Shown here in pieces: positions 45,115 through 53,494 of a DNA stretch of 64,000 nucleotides. Within the stretch, counting starts at the first letter, position 1, and each line of letters opens with the position of its first letter. Origin of the DNA: Caballeronia insecticola. Lineage in GTDB: Bacteria; Pseudomonadota; Gammaproteobacteria; Burkholderiales; Burkholderiaceae. Location of the stretch: positions 558,001 to 622,000 of the forward strand of contig NC_021294.1 in the NCBI RefSeq assembly GCF_000402035.1. Reading direction: 5' to 3'. Position numbers and translations under genes: made by a program. The notes beneath the pieces are model-generated. The model was given only the letters and a program-made list of their open reading frames with translations, did not search any database and had not been told where the DNA came from.

Positions 45115-45381
45115 TTAACGGCGGCGCATCGGGGCACGCGGGCCGCCGCTGCTTGCGCGTTCGTCTTTGTGACGGAAGTTGATGCGGCCTTTGGTCAGGT
45201 CGTACACCGACAATTCCAGCGTCACGCGGTCGCCGGCGAGAATACGGATGTGGTTCTTGCGCATGCGGCCCGAGGCGTACGCGCCGACCACGACGCCGTT
45301 GTCCAGCGTCACGCGATAGCGGCTGTCGGGAAGCACTTCGTCAACGATGCCGTCGAGTTCGATGAGTTCTTCTTTCGCCAT
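45115..45381 (-). CDS. infA: translation initiation factor IF-1, second-copy type
   Basis: 88 aa. An S1-like OB fold with [40 protein letters not shown] and [12 protein letters not shown] is clearly IF-1. A C-terminal extension ([12 protein letters not shown]) makes it longer than the 72-residue ribosomal-operon form. Many betaproteobacteria carry such an additional copy away from the ribosomal genes. AGGAG precedes the ATG at 45381. Confidence 0.92.
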   Translation of the reverse strand: MAKEELIELDGIVDEVLPDSRYRVTLDNGVVVGAYASGRMRKNHIRILAGDRVTLELSVYDLTKGRINFRHKDERASSGGPRAPMRRR

Positions 45382-45938
45382 ATACGGCTCCTGTGATGAG
45401 TTATGGTGGGGTGCTGCGCCTCGTGCGTATTGCGCGTTCACGGCCATGAACGGTTGCGCGGCGCTGCGCGGAGGCGGCGTCGCTGCGATACGTGAGAGGC
45501 AATGTAAAGCGTGGTTCGTGCCGCCTGGCACGGTTGTGCATGCGGACTATGCATGCGGGTCGTGCGTTGATCGGGCGCGCCGCGTCTCTCTTCAGGCTCG
45601 CTGTGAGCTTGACGGCATAGGCCGGACCGTGGATGCGGCCGGCATGACCGGGACGGCGACATCGGCAACAACCAAGCCGATGTGCGGGTTGACACGAAAG
45701 TCGAAAACAGCAACGAAACCGCGGAAGTCAACGCAAACTGCTGCGTGCCTACAGAAAATGCGGCCGGCGAGCCATTTTGCAAGCTCGCGACACATTTGTG
45801 CGCGAATCATTGCTTAGACAAAGAAATTGCGCGAAGGTTCCTTACGGTTCCTCGCGGTCCCTTTCGGGGCGCCCGCAGGTTCCTTCCAGCAGCTTTCCGC
45901 GCGATGCAACCGCACTCACGCGCGCGGCAAAGACACTA
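45382..45938. other. long intergenic region upstream of infA
   Basis: About 560 bp separate infA from corA, both on the minus strand. It should hold the infA promoter and leader. Open frames here lack ribosome sites and recognisable content. No hairpin or repeat stood out by eye. Confidence 0.4.
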
Positions 45939-46916
45939 TTATAGCCAACCCGCCTTCTTGAAGCGCCAATAAAGTACGAAATCGACTATCAACATTACCG
46001 TGAGACACACCGGATAGCCGTACGCCCAGTCGAGTTCGGGGATCGATTTGAAATTCATGCCGTAGATGCCGGCGATCATCGTAGGCACGGCGAACAGTGC
46101 GGCGAATGAGCCGAGGCGCTTGGTCACTTCGCTTTCCGCCAGCGCGATAAGACCGAGATTCACCTGAATCGCCGTCACGATCATTTCGCGCCGTCCCTCG
46201 ATGGTCTTCACGATGCGCAGCAAATGGTCGTACACGTCGCGGAAATATTCCTGCATGCCGGAGCACACGCCCGGCGAACGTCCGCCATACAGTTTGCTGA
46301 CAGCTTCGAGCAAAGGCGCCGTGTGATGCTGCAGGATGGTCATGCGGCGTTTGAGCGAGTAGAGATCCTCGATGATCTCGCGCGACTCCGCCGAGCCCTT
46401 CTGCTCGAAGATGCGCTCTTCCACCTGATCCACTTCCGCGCCGAGCGTTTCCAGCACGGGAAAGTAACGATCGACGACCGCATCGAGCAGCGCGTACATC
46501 ACGAAGGCGGGACCGTGCTTGAGCAGATGCGGCTCGCGCTCGCAGCGCTTGCGCACTTCCTGAAAGCCTTGCGTGGTGCGGTTGCGCACCGAGAGCACAT
46601 AGTTCTTGCCGACGAATACGTTGATCTCACCGACGAGCACTTCGCCTTCTTCGTCGAATTCGACTGTGTGGAAGACGGCGAAGAGGGAGTCGCCGTATTC
46701 CTCGATCTTCGGCCGCTGATGACCGTGCTGCGCATCCTCGACCGCCAGTTCGTGCAGGCCGAATTGCTGCGTCATGTGCGCAAGCTCGCCGGGCCCCGGC
46801 TCCTTCAGAGCAATCCAGATGAAAGAATCGGGCAGATCGCGATAGGCGTTGATATCGTCGATATTGACTTCAGCGAGCTTTCGGCCGTTTTGATAAGCCG
46901 CGCAATTGACCAGCAT
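45939..46916 (-). CDS. corA: magnesium/cobalt transporter CorA
   Basis: 325 aa from the ATG at 46916 (MLVNCAAYQNGRKLAE); an ATG at 46952 would add 12 residues. A long soluble N-terminal domain is followed by two C-terminal TM helices. The signature loop is IYGMNFKSIPELDWAYGYP with the GMN selectivity motif. Pentameric Mg2+ channel of the inner membrane. Confidence 0.93.
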   Translation of the reverse strand: MLVNCAAYQNGRKLAEVNIDDINAYRDLPDSFIWIALKEPGPGELAHMTQQFGLHELAVEDAQHGHQRPKIEEYGDSLFAVFHTVEFDEEGEVLVGEINVFVGKNYVLSVRNRTTQGFQEVRKRCEREPHLLKHGPAFVMYALLDAVVDRYFPVLETLGAEVDQVEERIFEQKGSAESREIIEDLYSLKRRMTILQHHTAPLLEAVSKLYGGRSPGVCSGMQEYFRDVYDHLLRIVKTIEGRREMIVTAIQVNLGLIALAESEVTKRLGSFAALFAVPTMIAGIYGMNFKSIPELDWAYGYPVCLTVMLIVDFVLYWRFKKAGWL

Positions 46917-47069
46917 GGGGCGCCCTTTTTTTATGTCGATGTCACCGGCCACGCGTCGATGAGTGCTCGAATTCGCGAAGCGATGAGTCTTCGCGAGGGC
47001 GCGAGCGCGTGGTCTCCATCTTTTTTATCTTAGCGGATTTGACCGGTTACGACGCGCCCGCTGCCGCTG

Positions 47070-47513
47070 TCAGTTCGCTGCCAGATCGCGTATGAATTCA
47101 GGCGCCGGCAGGCTCGGCTGATAGCCCTGTTGCGGATCGATCTTGGTGAGCTTGCCTTCGATCGTCGCGCCGATGTCCATGCGCAACTGCTGATAGTAGA
47201 TGTTGCCCAGCACACGCGCGTTGGACTGAAGTTCGGCGAAATGCGCGACCGTCACGTCACCGGTCACGCAGCCGTTGATGATGACATCGTATGCGCTGAC
47301 GTTGCCGCGAATCGCGCCCTGGTCGCTCACGACGAGCAGCGTTTCCTCGCCGGGACGGCCCGTCACGTTGCCGGTGACCTGGCCGTCCATGCGCAGGCCA
47401 TCGCTGAATTCGAGATCGCCCGAGAGATGAACGTTATGTGCGATGAGGGTCGTCAACTTGGCTTGCTTGATGCCTTTGTTGATGCTCTTGTCGTCTTTTT
47501 TCGATGAAAACAT
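47070..47513 (-). CDS. bactofilin
   Basis: 147 aa. The central beta-helix repeat domain (about 18-118) contains LIAHNVHLSGDLEFSDGLRM, GQVTGNVTG, GAIRGNVSAYDVIINGCVTG and the matching turns; a Pro-containing tail follows. Bactofilins self-assemble into filaments at the membrane and guide local peptidoglycan work. The M23 peptidase and a coiled-coil membrane protein lie just upstream on the same strand. Confidence 0.92.
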   Translation of the reverse strand: MFSSKKDDKSINKGIKQAKLTTLIAHNVHLSGDLEFSDGLRMDGQVTGNVTGRPGEETLLVVSDQGAIRGNVSAYDVIINGCVTGDVTVAHFAELQSNARVLGNIYYQQLRMDIGATIEGKLTKIDPQQGYQPSLPAPEFIRDLAAN

Positions 47514-47568
47514 ATCGAGTCCTTTTGATGCATTGAAGAGTTACGCGATGCAGGCACGCGCGGCGCGC

Positions 47569-47934
47569 TCAGTCTGGCTTGCGCTGTTTTTTCAGAAAGG
47601 CGAGGTCGGTCTGTAGCCGCTCGTTTTGCGCTGTGACATCGGTGACCCGTTGCTCGAGCGCGGTGCGGGTCGCCGCTTGCTGCTCGAGAGCGAGTTGTGC
47701 GTGGGCGAGCTGATCGCGCAGTGTCTGCTCGGACGCGGGCGGCGCGCACAGCGTGTCGAGCTTGCCCACGTCCTCGTGCGAACGCTTCAACGCGAAGCCG
47801 GCCGCGACGATTGCCGCGATGGCGCAGGCAGCCGCGATTACGCCGAGCCAGATGCCCGTGCTGCGCTTGGGCGTCAGCGAATAATTCTGGCGAGAGAGTT
47901 GCTGCGAGAACCGCTTCGAATCAACCTTGCGCAT
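47569..47934 (-). CDS. single-pass membrane protein with coiled coil
   Basis: 121 aa. A basic N-terminus, one TM helix (LGVIAAACAIAAIVAAGFAL, about 30-49) and a long coiled coil with heptad pattern (LRDQLAHAQLALEQQAATRT, LEQRVTDVTAQNERLQTDLA). Topology suggests the coil is periplasmic. It overlaps the end of the M23 peptidase gene by 14 nt and precedes bactofilin, so it is likely an adaptor in that module. Confidence 0.8.
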   Translation of the reverse strand: MRKVDSKRFSQQLSRQNYSLTPKRSTGIWLGVIAAACAIAAIVAAGFALKRSHEDVGKLDTLCAPPASEQTLRDQLAHAQLALEQQAATRTALEQRVTDVTAQNERLQTDLAFLKKQRKPD

Positions 47935-48901
47935 TTTGCTTACGCTTGAAGAGCGCCAAAAAAGGAACAGGGTTGATCTGCGCGCCGCCGAGGATCACTT
48001 CGAAATGCAGATGCGGGCCCGTGGAGCGACCCGTCGTGCCGACTTCGGCAATCTCTTGGCCGGGCATCACGAAATCGCCGGTTTTGACGAGAAGGCGCGA
48101 TGCGTGGCCGTAGCGCGTCACCACGCCGTCGCTGTGACGGATATCGACCGCATTGCCGTAGCCGCCGTGTTCGCCGGCCTGCAGCACGCGTCCGCCCGCG
48201 CTCGCGAGGATCGGCGTACCCGTGGGCGCGACCAGATCGACGCCGGGATGAAAACTCAGGCGGCCCGTGAACGGGTCGTAGCGATTGCCGTAAGGCGAGC
48301 CGCTGCGCGAACCCGGCGCGGGATCGCGGCCGGGAAACGCCATATACGCGGTGTAGTGCTCGAGCATCGGCGTTTCCAGCGTGGACACGGTGTCGTTCAG
48401 GCAATCGATGATCTGCTGCGTCCCCTTGAGGCGCTGACGCGGCGTACCTTGCTCGGCGTGCGCGTTGTCGCACCGGCGCGGCGGCAGTTCGGGACCGCCG
48501 GCGCCGTCGAGCGCGGGGGCCGGCTCCTCGCTGTCGGGCAGCGGCGGCACGTCATGTACGTTCGCTGCGCCGCTCACGCCGTGCGCGCCTTTCAGGTGCT
48601 TGTCGAAATCGCGTAGTTCGTCCACTTTCGACGAGAGCGCATCGACACGTGGCCGCAGTTCGATCAGCGAGGCCTGAAGGCGGCCGAGTTCCTCGATTTC
48701 ATAGGAGTGCCGCGATTCCTGCGCGTGCTCCTCGCCGAGATGACTGCGGGCGAAAAAGGTGCCGATAGCGATGCCGAGCGCGAGCGCCGCGATCAGCAAG
48801 GCAATGCCGCCGACGATTGCGATGGCGCGCGCCGTGCGTGCCTCGACGAAGCGAATGCGCTGGCGGGACATGGTGCGCCGCGACCAAATGACGAAAGCCA
48901 T
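47921..48901 (-). CDS. M23-family peptidase (LytM domain), membrane-anchored
   Basis: 326 aa. A TM helix (about 25-50) and a short coiled coil are followed by a variable linker and a C-terminal M23 domain: FHPGVDLVAPTGTPILA, GNAVDIRHSDG, RYGHAS and the metal motif GPHLHFEV. The conserved zinc His and Asp in HPGVD and the HxH in HLHFE are present, so it is probably active on peptidoglycan crosslinks. An ATG at 48871 (MSRQRIRF) is an alternative start. Confidence 0.88.
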   Translation of the reverse strand: MAFVIWSRRTMSRQRIRFVEARTARAIAIVGGIALLIAALALGIAIGTFFARSHLGEEHAQESRHSYEIEELGRLQASLIELRPRVDALSSKVDELRDFDKHLKGAHGVSGAANVHDVPPLPDSEEPAPALDGAGGPELPPRRCDNAHAEQGTPRQRLKGTQQIIDCLNDTVSTLETPMLEHYTAYMAFPGRDPAPGSRSGSPYGNRYDPFTGRLSFHPGVDLVAPTGTPILASAGGRVLQAGEHGGYGNAVDIRHSDGVVTRYGHASRLLVKTGDFVMPGQEIAEVGTTGRSTGPHLHFEVILGGAQINPVPFLALFKRKQNAQG

Positions 48902-49155
48902 CAGCGCGCGCCCCGGCCCGGCAGGCCGATCAGAAAAAGATTAAGGAAAATCACGGAGTTGGAGGGCCGCGTTCTCCACGGCAAAGCAATGAAACCGGGC
49001 GCCGATTATGCCGCACGTGTCATGCGTAAACCACGTTCCAACAGGATATCGAAGCAAAATTCCACGAATTGTGTGGTGTTAAATTTTGTGTCGCGCGGCC
49101 GGGCGAATGGATCTAGCACAGGACGTTAGGTTGATGTGTCAAGAAACATTGTCGA

Positions 49156-50130
49156 TCAGGATGACTTGACATCGACCCAGGCCATGTGGTCGCCGTCGCC
49201 CATCAGGAAGGCGCGGTTCGCTTCCGCGGCGGCGCGCAAATAGTCCCACACGGTGGTAATGCGCTTCAGCTTGCGCAAGTCCTCGCGGCAGGAAAGATAA
49301 AAGGCGCGCGTGACGACGATGTCATCGGGCAGCACCGGCACGAAGCGCGCATCGGACGACGCCATGAAGCACGGCAGGATCGCGAGCGCGCGCCCTTGCA
49401 GCGCCGCGAAATACTGCGCGATCGCACTCGTGCTGCGCCAGCGCGACACCGCGCCCGGCACGGCGCGCTCCAGATAGAGGAGTTCGTGGCTGAAGGCGAG
49501 ATCGTCGATATAACTGGCGAAGCGATGATGCCGCAGATCATCGGTCGTGCGGATCGGTGGATGCGCGTCGAGATAGTCGGCCGTCGCGTAGAGCTTCAGG
49601 CGATATTCGCAGAGCTTCGTATAGACGTACTGACCCTGCTCGGGACGTTCGAGCGTCACGGCGATATCGGCCTCGCGCTTCGAAAGGCTGACGAAATGCG
49701 GCACCGGCAACAGGTCGATCGTGATGTTCGGATGCGCGTCCTGAAAACGCGCGAGTTGCGGCGCGAGAAAAAAGCAGCCGAAGCCTTCCGTCGAACCGAC
49801 GCGCACATGTCCCGACAGCGCGTGTCCCGTATTGGCGATCTGTTCGGTGGCCGATTGCACGGTCGTTTCGATGGAATCGACGAAACCGAGCAGGCGCTGG
49901 CCCTCGGCGGTCAGAATGAATCCGCCGCTGCGGGACTTGTCGAACAGGAGCGTGCCGAGCGCGTCTTCGAGGGCGCGCACGCGCCGCGCGACAGTCGTGT
50001 AATCGACGCCGAGACGCTTTGCCGCGCCGCTCGCGCGCTGCGTCCGGGCGACTTCGAGGAAGAAGCGCAGATCGTCCCAGTTGAGTCGGGCGAGGTCGAG
50101 CTTGGCGGGTTGCATGGCCTTTTTTTGCAT
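49156..50130 (-). CDS. LysR-family regulator divergent from mmsAB
   Basis: 324 aa. HTH in WDDLRFFLEVARTQRASGAA and RLGVDYTTVARRVRALEDAL, then a type 2 binding domain. It is transcribed away from mmsA across a 187-bp region, so it probably controls valine/isobutyrate catabolism. An internal ATG at 50115 (MQPAKLDL) is an alternative start. Confidence 0.88.
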   Translation of the reverse strand: MQKKAMQPAKLDLARLNWDDLRFFLEVARTQRASGAAKRLGVDYTTVARRVRALEDALGTLLFDKSRSGGFILTAEGQRLLGFVDSIETTVQSATEQIANTGHALSGHVRVGSTEGFGCFFLAPQLARFQDAHPNITIDLLPVPHFVSLSKREADIAVTLERPEQGQYVYTKLCEYRLKLYATADYLDAHPPIRTTDDLRHHRFASYIDDLAFSHELLYLERAVPGAVSRWRSTSAIAQYFAALQGRALAILPCFMASSDARFVPVLPDDIVVTRAFYLSCREDLRKLKRITTVWDYLRAAAEANRAFLMGDGDHMAWVDVKSS

Positions 50131-50173
50131 ATCGATCGGGTATTTTTATAGTGCCATGATGGACTTTTGCATA
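50123..50173. promoter_or_regulatory. direct repeat TTTTGCATA in the LysR-mmsA control region
   Basis: TTTTGCATA occurs at 50123-50131 and 50165-50173, 42 bp apart, which is close to four helical turns. The first copy overlaps the annotated LysR start, and TATAAA-like boxes lie between. Candidate regulator binding sites. Confidence 0.35.
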
Positions 50174-50317
50174 ACTATACTCAACGGAACGAGCCTGCAA
50201 AGTCGGGCAGATTCCTATGACGGAGACGACATGCTTCTTTCCCCTGGCGCCTTGCAGGCGCTCGCGTCACGTCGCCGTCCCGGCCCTTCCTTATAAATCC
50301 AGCCCAAGGAGACATCC

Positions 50318-51850
50318 GTGAATATCGCTGCTGAACATCCGGCGCAGAGTGCGTCCGTCCGTACGGCCAAACTGCTGATCGACGGCGAGTTCGTCGAATC
50401 GAAGACGAAGGAATGGCGCGACATCGTCAATCCGGCGACGCAGGAAGTGGTCGGCCGCGTGCCATTCGCGACGGCGGACGAAGTGAACGCCGCCGTCGCC
50501 GCCGCGCACACGGCGTTTCAGACCTGGCGCACGACGCCGCTCGGCGCGCGCATGCGCATCATGCTCAAGTTTCAGGATCTGGTGCGCCAGAATCAGAAGC
50601 GCATCGCGCAGACGCTCACGGCCGAACAAGGCAAGACGCTCGCCGATGCCGAAGGCGACATTTTCCGCGGTCTGGAAGTGGTCGAACACGCGTGCTCGAT
50701 CAGCACGCTGCAGCAGGGCGAATTCTCCGAAAACGTGGCGGGCGGCGTGGATACGTACACGCTGCGTCAGCCGATCGGCGTCTGCGCGGGCATCACGCCG
50801 TTCAACTTCCCGGCGATGATCCCGCTCTGGATGTTCCCGATGGCGATCGTCTGCGGCAACACCTTCGTGCTGAAGCCGTCTGAACAGGACCCGCTCTCAA
50901 CCATGGAACTGGTTGAACTGGCGCTCGAAGCGGGCGTGCCGCAGGGCGTGCTCAACGTCGTGCACGGCGGCAAGGATGTGGTCGATGCAATCTGCACGCA
51001 TCCGGACATCAAGGCGATTTCCTTCGTCGGCTCGACGGCCGTCGGCACGCACGTGTACAACCTCGCGAGTCAGCACGGCAAGCGTGTGCAATCGATGATG
51101 GGCGCGAAGAATCACGCCGTCGTCCTGCCCGACGCCAACAAGGAGCAGACGCTCAACGCGCTCGCGGGCGCGGGTTTCGGCGCGGCGGGACAGCGCTGCA
51201 TGGCGACGTCGGTGGCGGTGTTCGTCGGCGCGTCGAAGGACTGGGTGCCCGAACTCGTCGAGCGGGCGAAGTCGCTCAAGGTCAACGGCGGCACGGAGCC
51301 GAACACGGACGTGGGGCCGGTCGTGTCGAAGGCGGCGAAGGAACGCATTCTCGGGCTCGTCGAAAAGGGCGTGGAAGAAGGCGCGACGCTCGCGCTGGAC
51401 GGCCGCGGCATCGCGGTGAAGGGCTACGAGCAGGGCAACTTCATCGGCCCGACGATCTTCACCGACGTCGACACCGACATGTCGATCTACAAGACGGAGA
51501 TTTTCGGCCCGGTGCTGTGCGTGCTCGAAGCCGAAACGCTCGACGACGCCATCGCGCTCGTCAACCGCAATCCGATGGGCAACGGCGTTGGCCTCTTTAC
51601 GCAAAGCGGCGCGGCGGCGCGCAAGTTCCAGAGCGAGATCGACATCGGCCAGGTGGGCATCAACATTCCGATTCCCGTGCCGGTGCCCGCGTTCAGCTTC
51701 ACGGGCTCGCGCGGCTCGAAACTCGGCGATCTCGGCCCGTACGGCAAACAGGTCGTGCAGTTCTACACGCAGACGAAGACCGTCACGGCGCGCTGGTTCG
51801 ACGACGCCACCGTGAACGATGGCGTCAACACCACGATCGCCTTGCGCTGA
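50318..51850 (+). CDS. mmsA: methylmalonate-semialdehyde dehydrogenase (CoA-acylating)
   Basis: 510 aa. Aldehyde dehydrogenase fold with the MmsA-type blocks GITPFNFPAMIPLWMFPMAI, FVGSTAVGTHVY, GAKNHAVVLPDA and the catalytic Cys in GQRCMATSVAVFVG. It converts methylmalonate semialdehyde to propionyl-CoA in valine breakdown. AAGGAGA precedes the ATG. Confidence 0.95.
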   Translation: MNIAAEHPAQSASVRTAKLLIDGEFVESKTKEWRDIVNPATQEVVGRVPFATADEVNAAVAAAHTAFQTWRTTPLGARMRIMLKFQDLVRQNQKRIAQTLTAEQGKTLADAEGDIFRGLEVVEHACSISTLQQGEFSENVAGGVDTYTLRQPIGVCAGITPFNFPAMIPLWMFPMAIVCGNTFVLKPSEQDPLSTMELVELALEAGVPQGVLNVVHGGKDVVDAICTHPDIKAISFVGSTAVGTHVYNLASQHGKRVQSMMGAKNHAVVLPDANKEQTLNALAGAGFGAAGQRCMATSVAVFVGASKDWVPELVERAKSLKVNGGTEPNTDVGPVVSKAAKERILGLVEKGVEEGATLALDGRGIAVKGYEQGNFIGPTIFTDVDTDMSIYKTEIFGPVLCVLEAETLDDAIALVNRNPMGNGVGLFTQSGAAARKFQSEIDIGQVGINIPIPVPVPAFSFTGSRGSKLGDLGPYGKQVVQFYTQTKTVTARWFDDATVNDGVNTTIALR

Positions 51851-51864
51851 CACGGGAGCACACG

Positions 51865-52749
51865 ATGAAAATCGGCTTTGTTGGCCTTGGGCACATGGGC
51901 GGTCCGATGGCCGCGAATCTCCTGAAAGCCGGGCACGCGGTGACGGCATTCGATTTGTCGCCGGACGCGCTCGACGCGGCGAAAACGGCGGGCGCGACGC
52001 TCGCCGCGTCGCCGCGCGCGGCGGCCGGGGGCGCGGAAGTCGTCATCACGATGCTGCCGGCCGCGCAGCACGTCAAAGCGGTCTATCTGAACGATGACGG
52101 CGTGCTGGCCGGCGTGGCGAAGGGCGTGCCGCTCGTCGACAGCAGCACGATCGATCCGGCCACCGCGAAGCTCATCGGCGAGGCGGCCGGAAAGCAGGCC
52201 AATCCGTTCGCGGATGCGCCTGTGTCGGGCGGCGTGGTCGGCGCGCAGGCGGGCACGCTCACGTTCATGGTGGGCGCCGACGAACCCCTCTTTGAACGGC
52301 TGCGTCCCGTGCTTGCCGGCATGGGCAAAAATATGGTGCGTTGCGGCGAAACGGGCACGGGTCAGATCGCGAAAATCTGCAATAACCTGCTGTTAGGGAT
52401 TTCCATGATTGGCGTCGCGGAAGCGATGAAACTCGGCGAAACGCTCGGTATCGATCCGACGAAACTGGCGAGTATTGTCAATACATCGACGGGACGTTGC
52501 TGGAGTTCGGATACGTGTAATCCCTATCCGGGTATTGTCGAAACGGCGCCCGCATCGCGCGGATATTCGGGCGGTTTCGGCGCCGATCTGATGTTGAAAG
52601 ACCTCGGATTGGCCGTCGATGCGGCGCGCGGCGCGAAACAGCCGGTTTTCATGGGAGCGCTGGCACAACAGTTGTATCAATCGATGAGCCAGCAGGGCTT
52701 AGGCGGACTCGATTTTTCCGGCATTATCAAGCTGTACGCGAAGCAATAA
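51865..52749 (+). CDS. mmsB: 3-hydroxyisobutyrate dehydrogenase
   Basis: 294 aa from the ATG at 51865. NAD-binding IGFVGLGHMGGPMAANLLKA at the N-terminus, DAPVSGGVVGAQAGTLTFMV with the substrate loop, and catalytic Lys in GQIAKICNNLLLG. It makes methylmalonate semialdehyde for MmsA. It follows mmsA by 14 nt. Confidence 0.95.
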   Translation: MKIGFVGLGHMGGPMAANLLKAGHAVTAFDLSPDALDAAKTAGATLAASPRAAAGGAEVVITMLPAAQHVKAVYLNDDGVLAGVAKGVPLVDSSTIDPATAKLIGEAAGKQANPFADAPVSGGVVGAQAGTLTFMVGADEPLFERLRPVLAGMGKNMVRCGETGTGQIAKICNNLLLGISMIGVAEAMKLGETLGIDPTKLASIVNTSTGRCWSSDTCNPYPGIVETAPASRGYSGGFGADLMLKDLGLAVDAARGAKQPVFMGALAQQLYQSMSQQGLGGLDFSGIIKLYAKQ

Positions 52750-52768
52750 AGCACTCAAAAAGCTTATC

Positions 52769-52796
52769 GATTCGGCACGCACGTGCGTGCCGAATC
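52769..52796. repeat. 28-bp perfect palindrome after mmsB
   Basis: GATTCGGCACGCAC and its exact complement abut with no loop, 19 nt after the mmsB stop. No T-tract follows on the plus strand; on the minus strand a short run of T does. It could be a transcript-stabilising hairpin, a weak terminator or a protein site. Confidence 0.6.
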
Positions 52797-53014
52797 CCAT
52801 GACAAAAATAACTGCTTTATTCAGTTGCACTGCACAACGCCGCTCGTAATCCCATACTGAGCAAGACCATCGGGAATACGATGATTCGCTTTCCCGAAAA
52901 TTGTCCTATTCTGAAAGCACGACGCACTTGTGCCGTTCGCACCGAACGCACTCCGATGCGCCTCCGTGCAGGTAGAACGCCCGTCGTTTCGGGCAATCAG
53001 ATGAGGAGTACGCG

Positions 53015-53371
53015 ATGCAAGTAACACGACACTTAAATATGGAATTGCGGCATGCCACGGTGCCGACTTATATCGCCAGCTATTTCTTCCCGTTGCTCCT
53101 ATTGGCATACGAAGTCTGGCGAGTGGGGTCATGGGTCGCGGTAAACGGCTTCAACTTCATGAACTTCAACTCGATGGGTTATGAGTTCGCGTTGATGATC
53201 GCCGTGTTCTGCATGCAGGTCATCGTGGAAATCGCGTTCCTCGCGGGCGCCGTTTTAACGAAGCACAAGGACGTCGGCCATCGGCTGGCGAATCTGTCGC
53301 TCGGTCTGTTCTGCTCGCTGGTCGTGCTGGGTTTCGATCTCGCACTGCAATACGGTTTGAGCGGAAGTTAA
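53015..53371 (+). CDS. small integral membrane protein
   Basis: 118 aa with three hydrophobic helices (about 18-40, 56-80, 88-112). TGAGGAG is well placed before the ATG at 53015. No family recognised. Followed by a good terminator, so probably a single-gene unit. Confidence 0.7.
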   Translation: MQVTRHLNMELRHATVPTYIASYFFPLLLLAYEVWRVGSWVAVNGFNFMNFNSMGYEFALMIAVFCMQVIVEIAFLAGAVLTKHKDVGHRLANLSLGLFCSLVVLGFDLALQYGLSGS

Positions 53372-53405
53372 AACGAAACGGATTTCGCGGTTGATTCGGA
53401 AAACG

Positions 53406-53451
53406 AAACGCCGGGTGCGAGTTGTTCACACGCAACCGGCGTTTTCTTTTT
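53406..53451 (+). terminator. intrinsic terminator of the small membrane-protein gene
   Basis: AAACGCCGG pairs with CCGGCGTTT around a 21-nt loop, followed by TTTCTTTTT. Located 35 nt after the stop. Confidence 0.8.
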
Positions 53452-53494
53452 CCGCTCGTATATAGAGCGCGATCAGAGCGCGATTGATGAGGTT

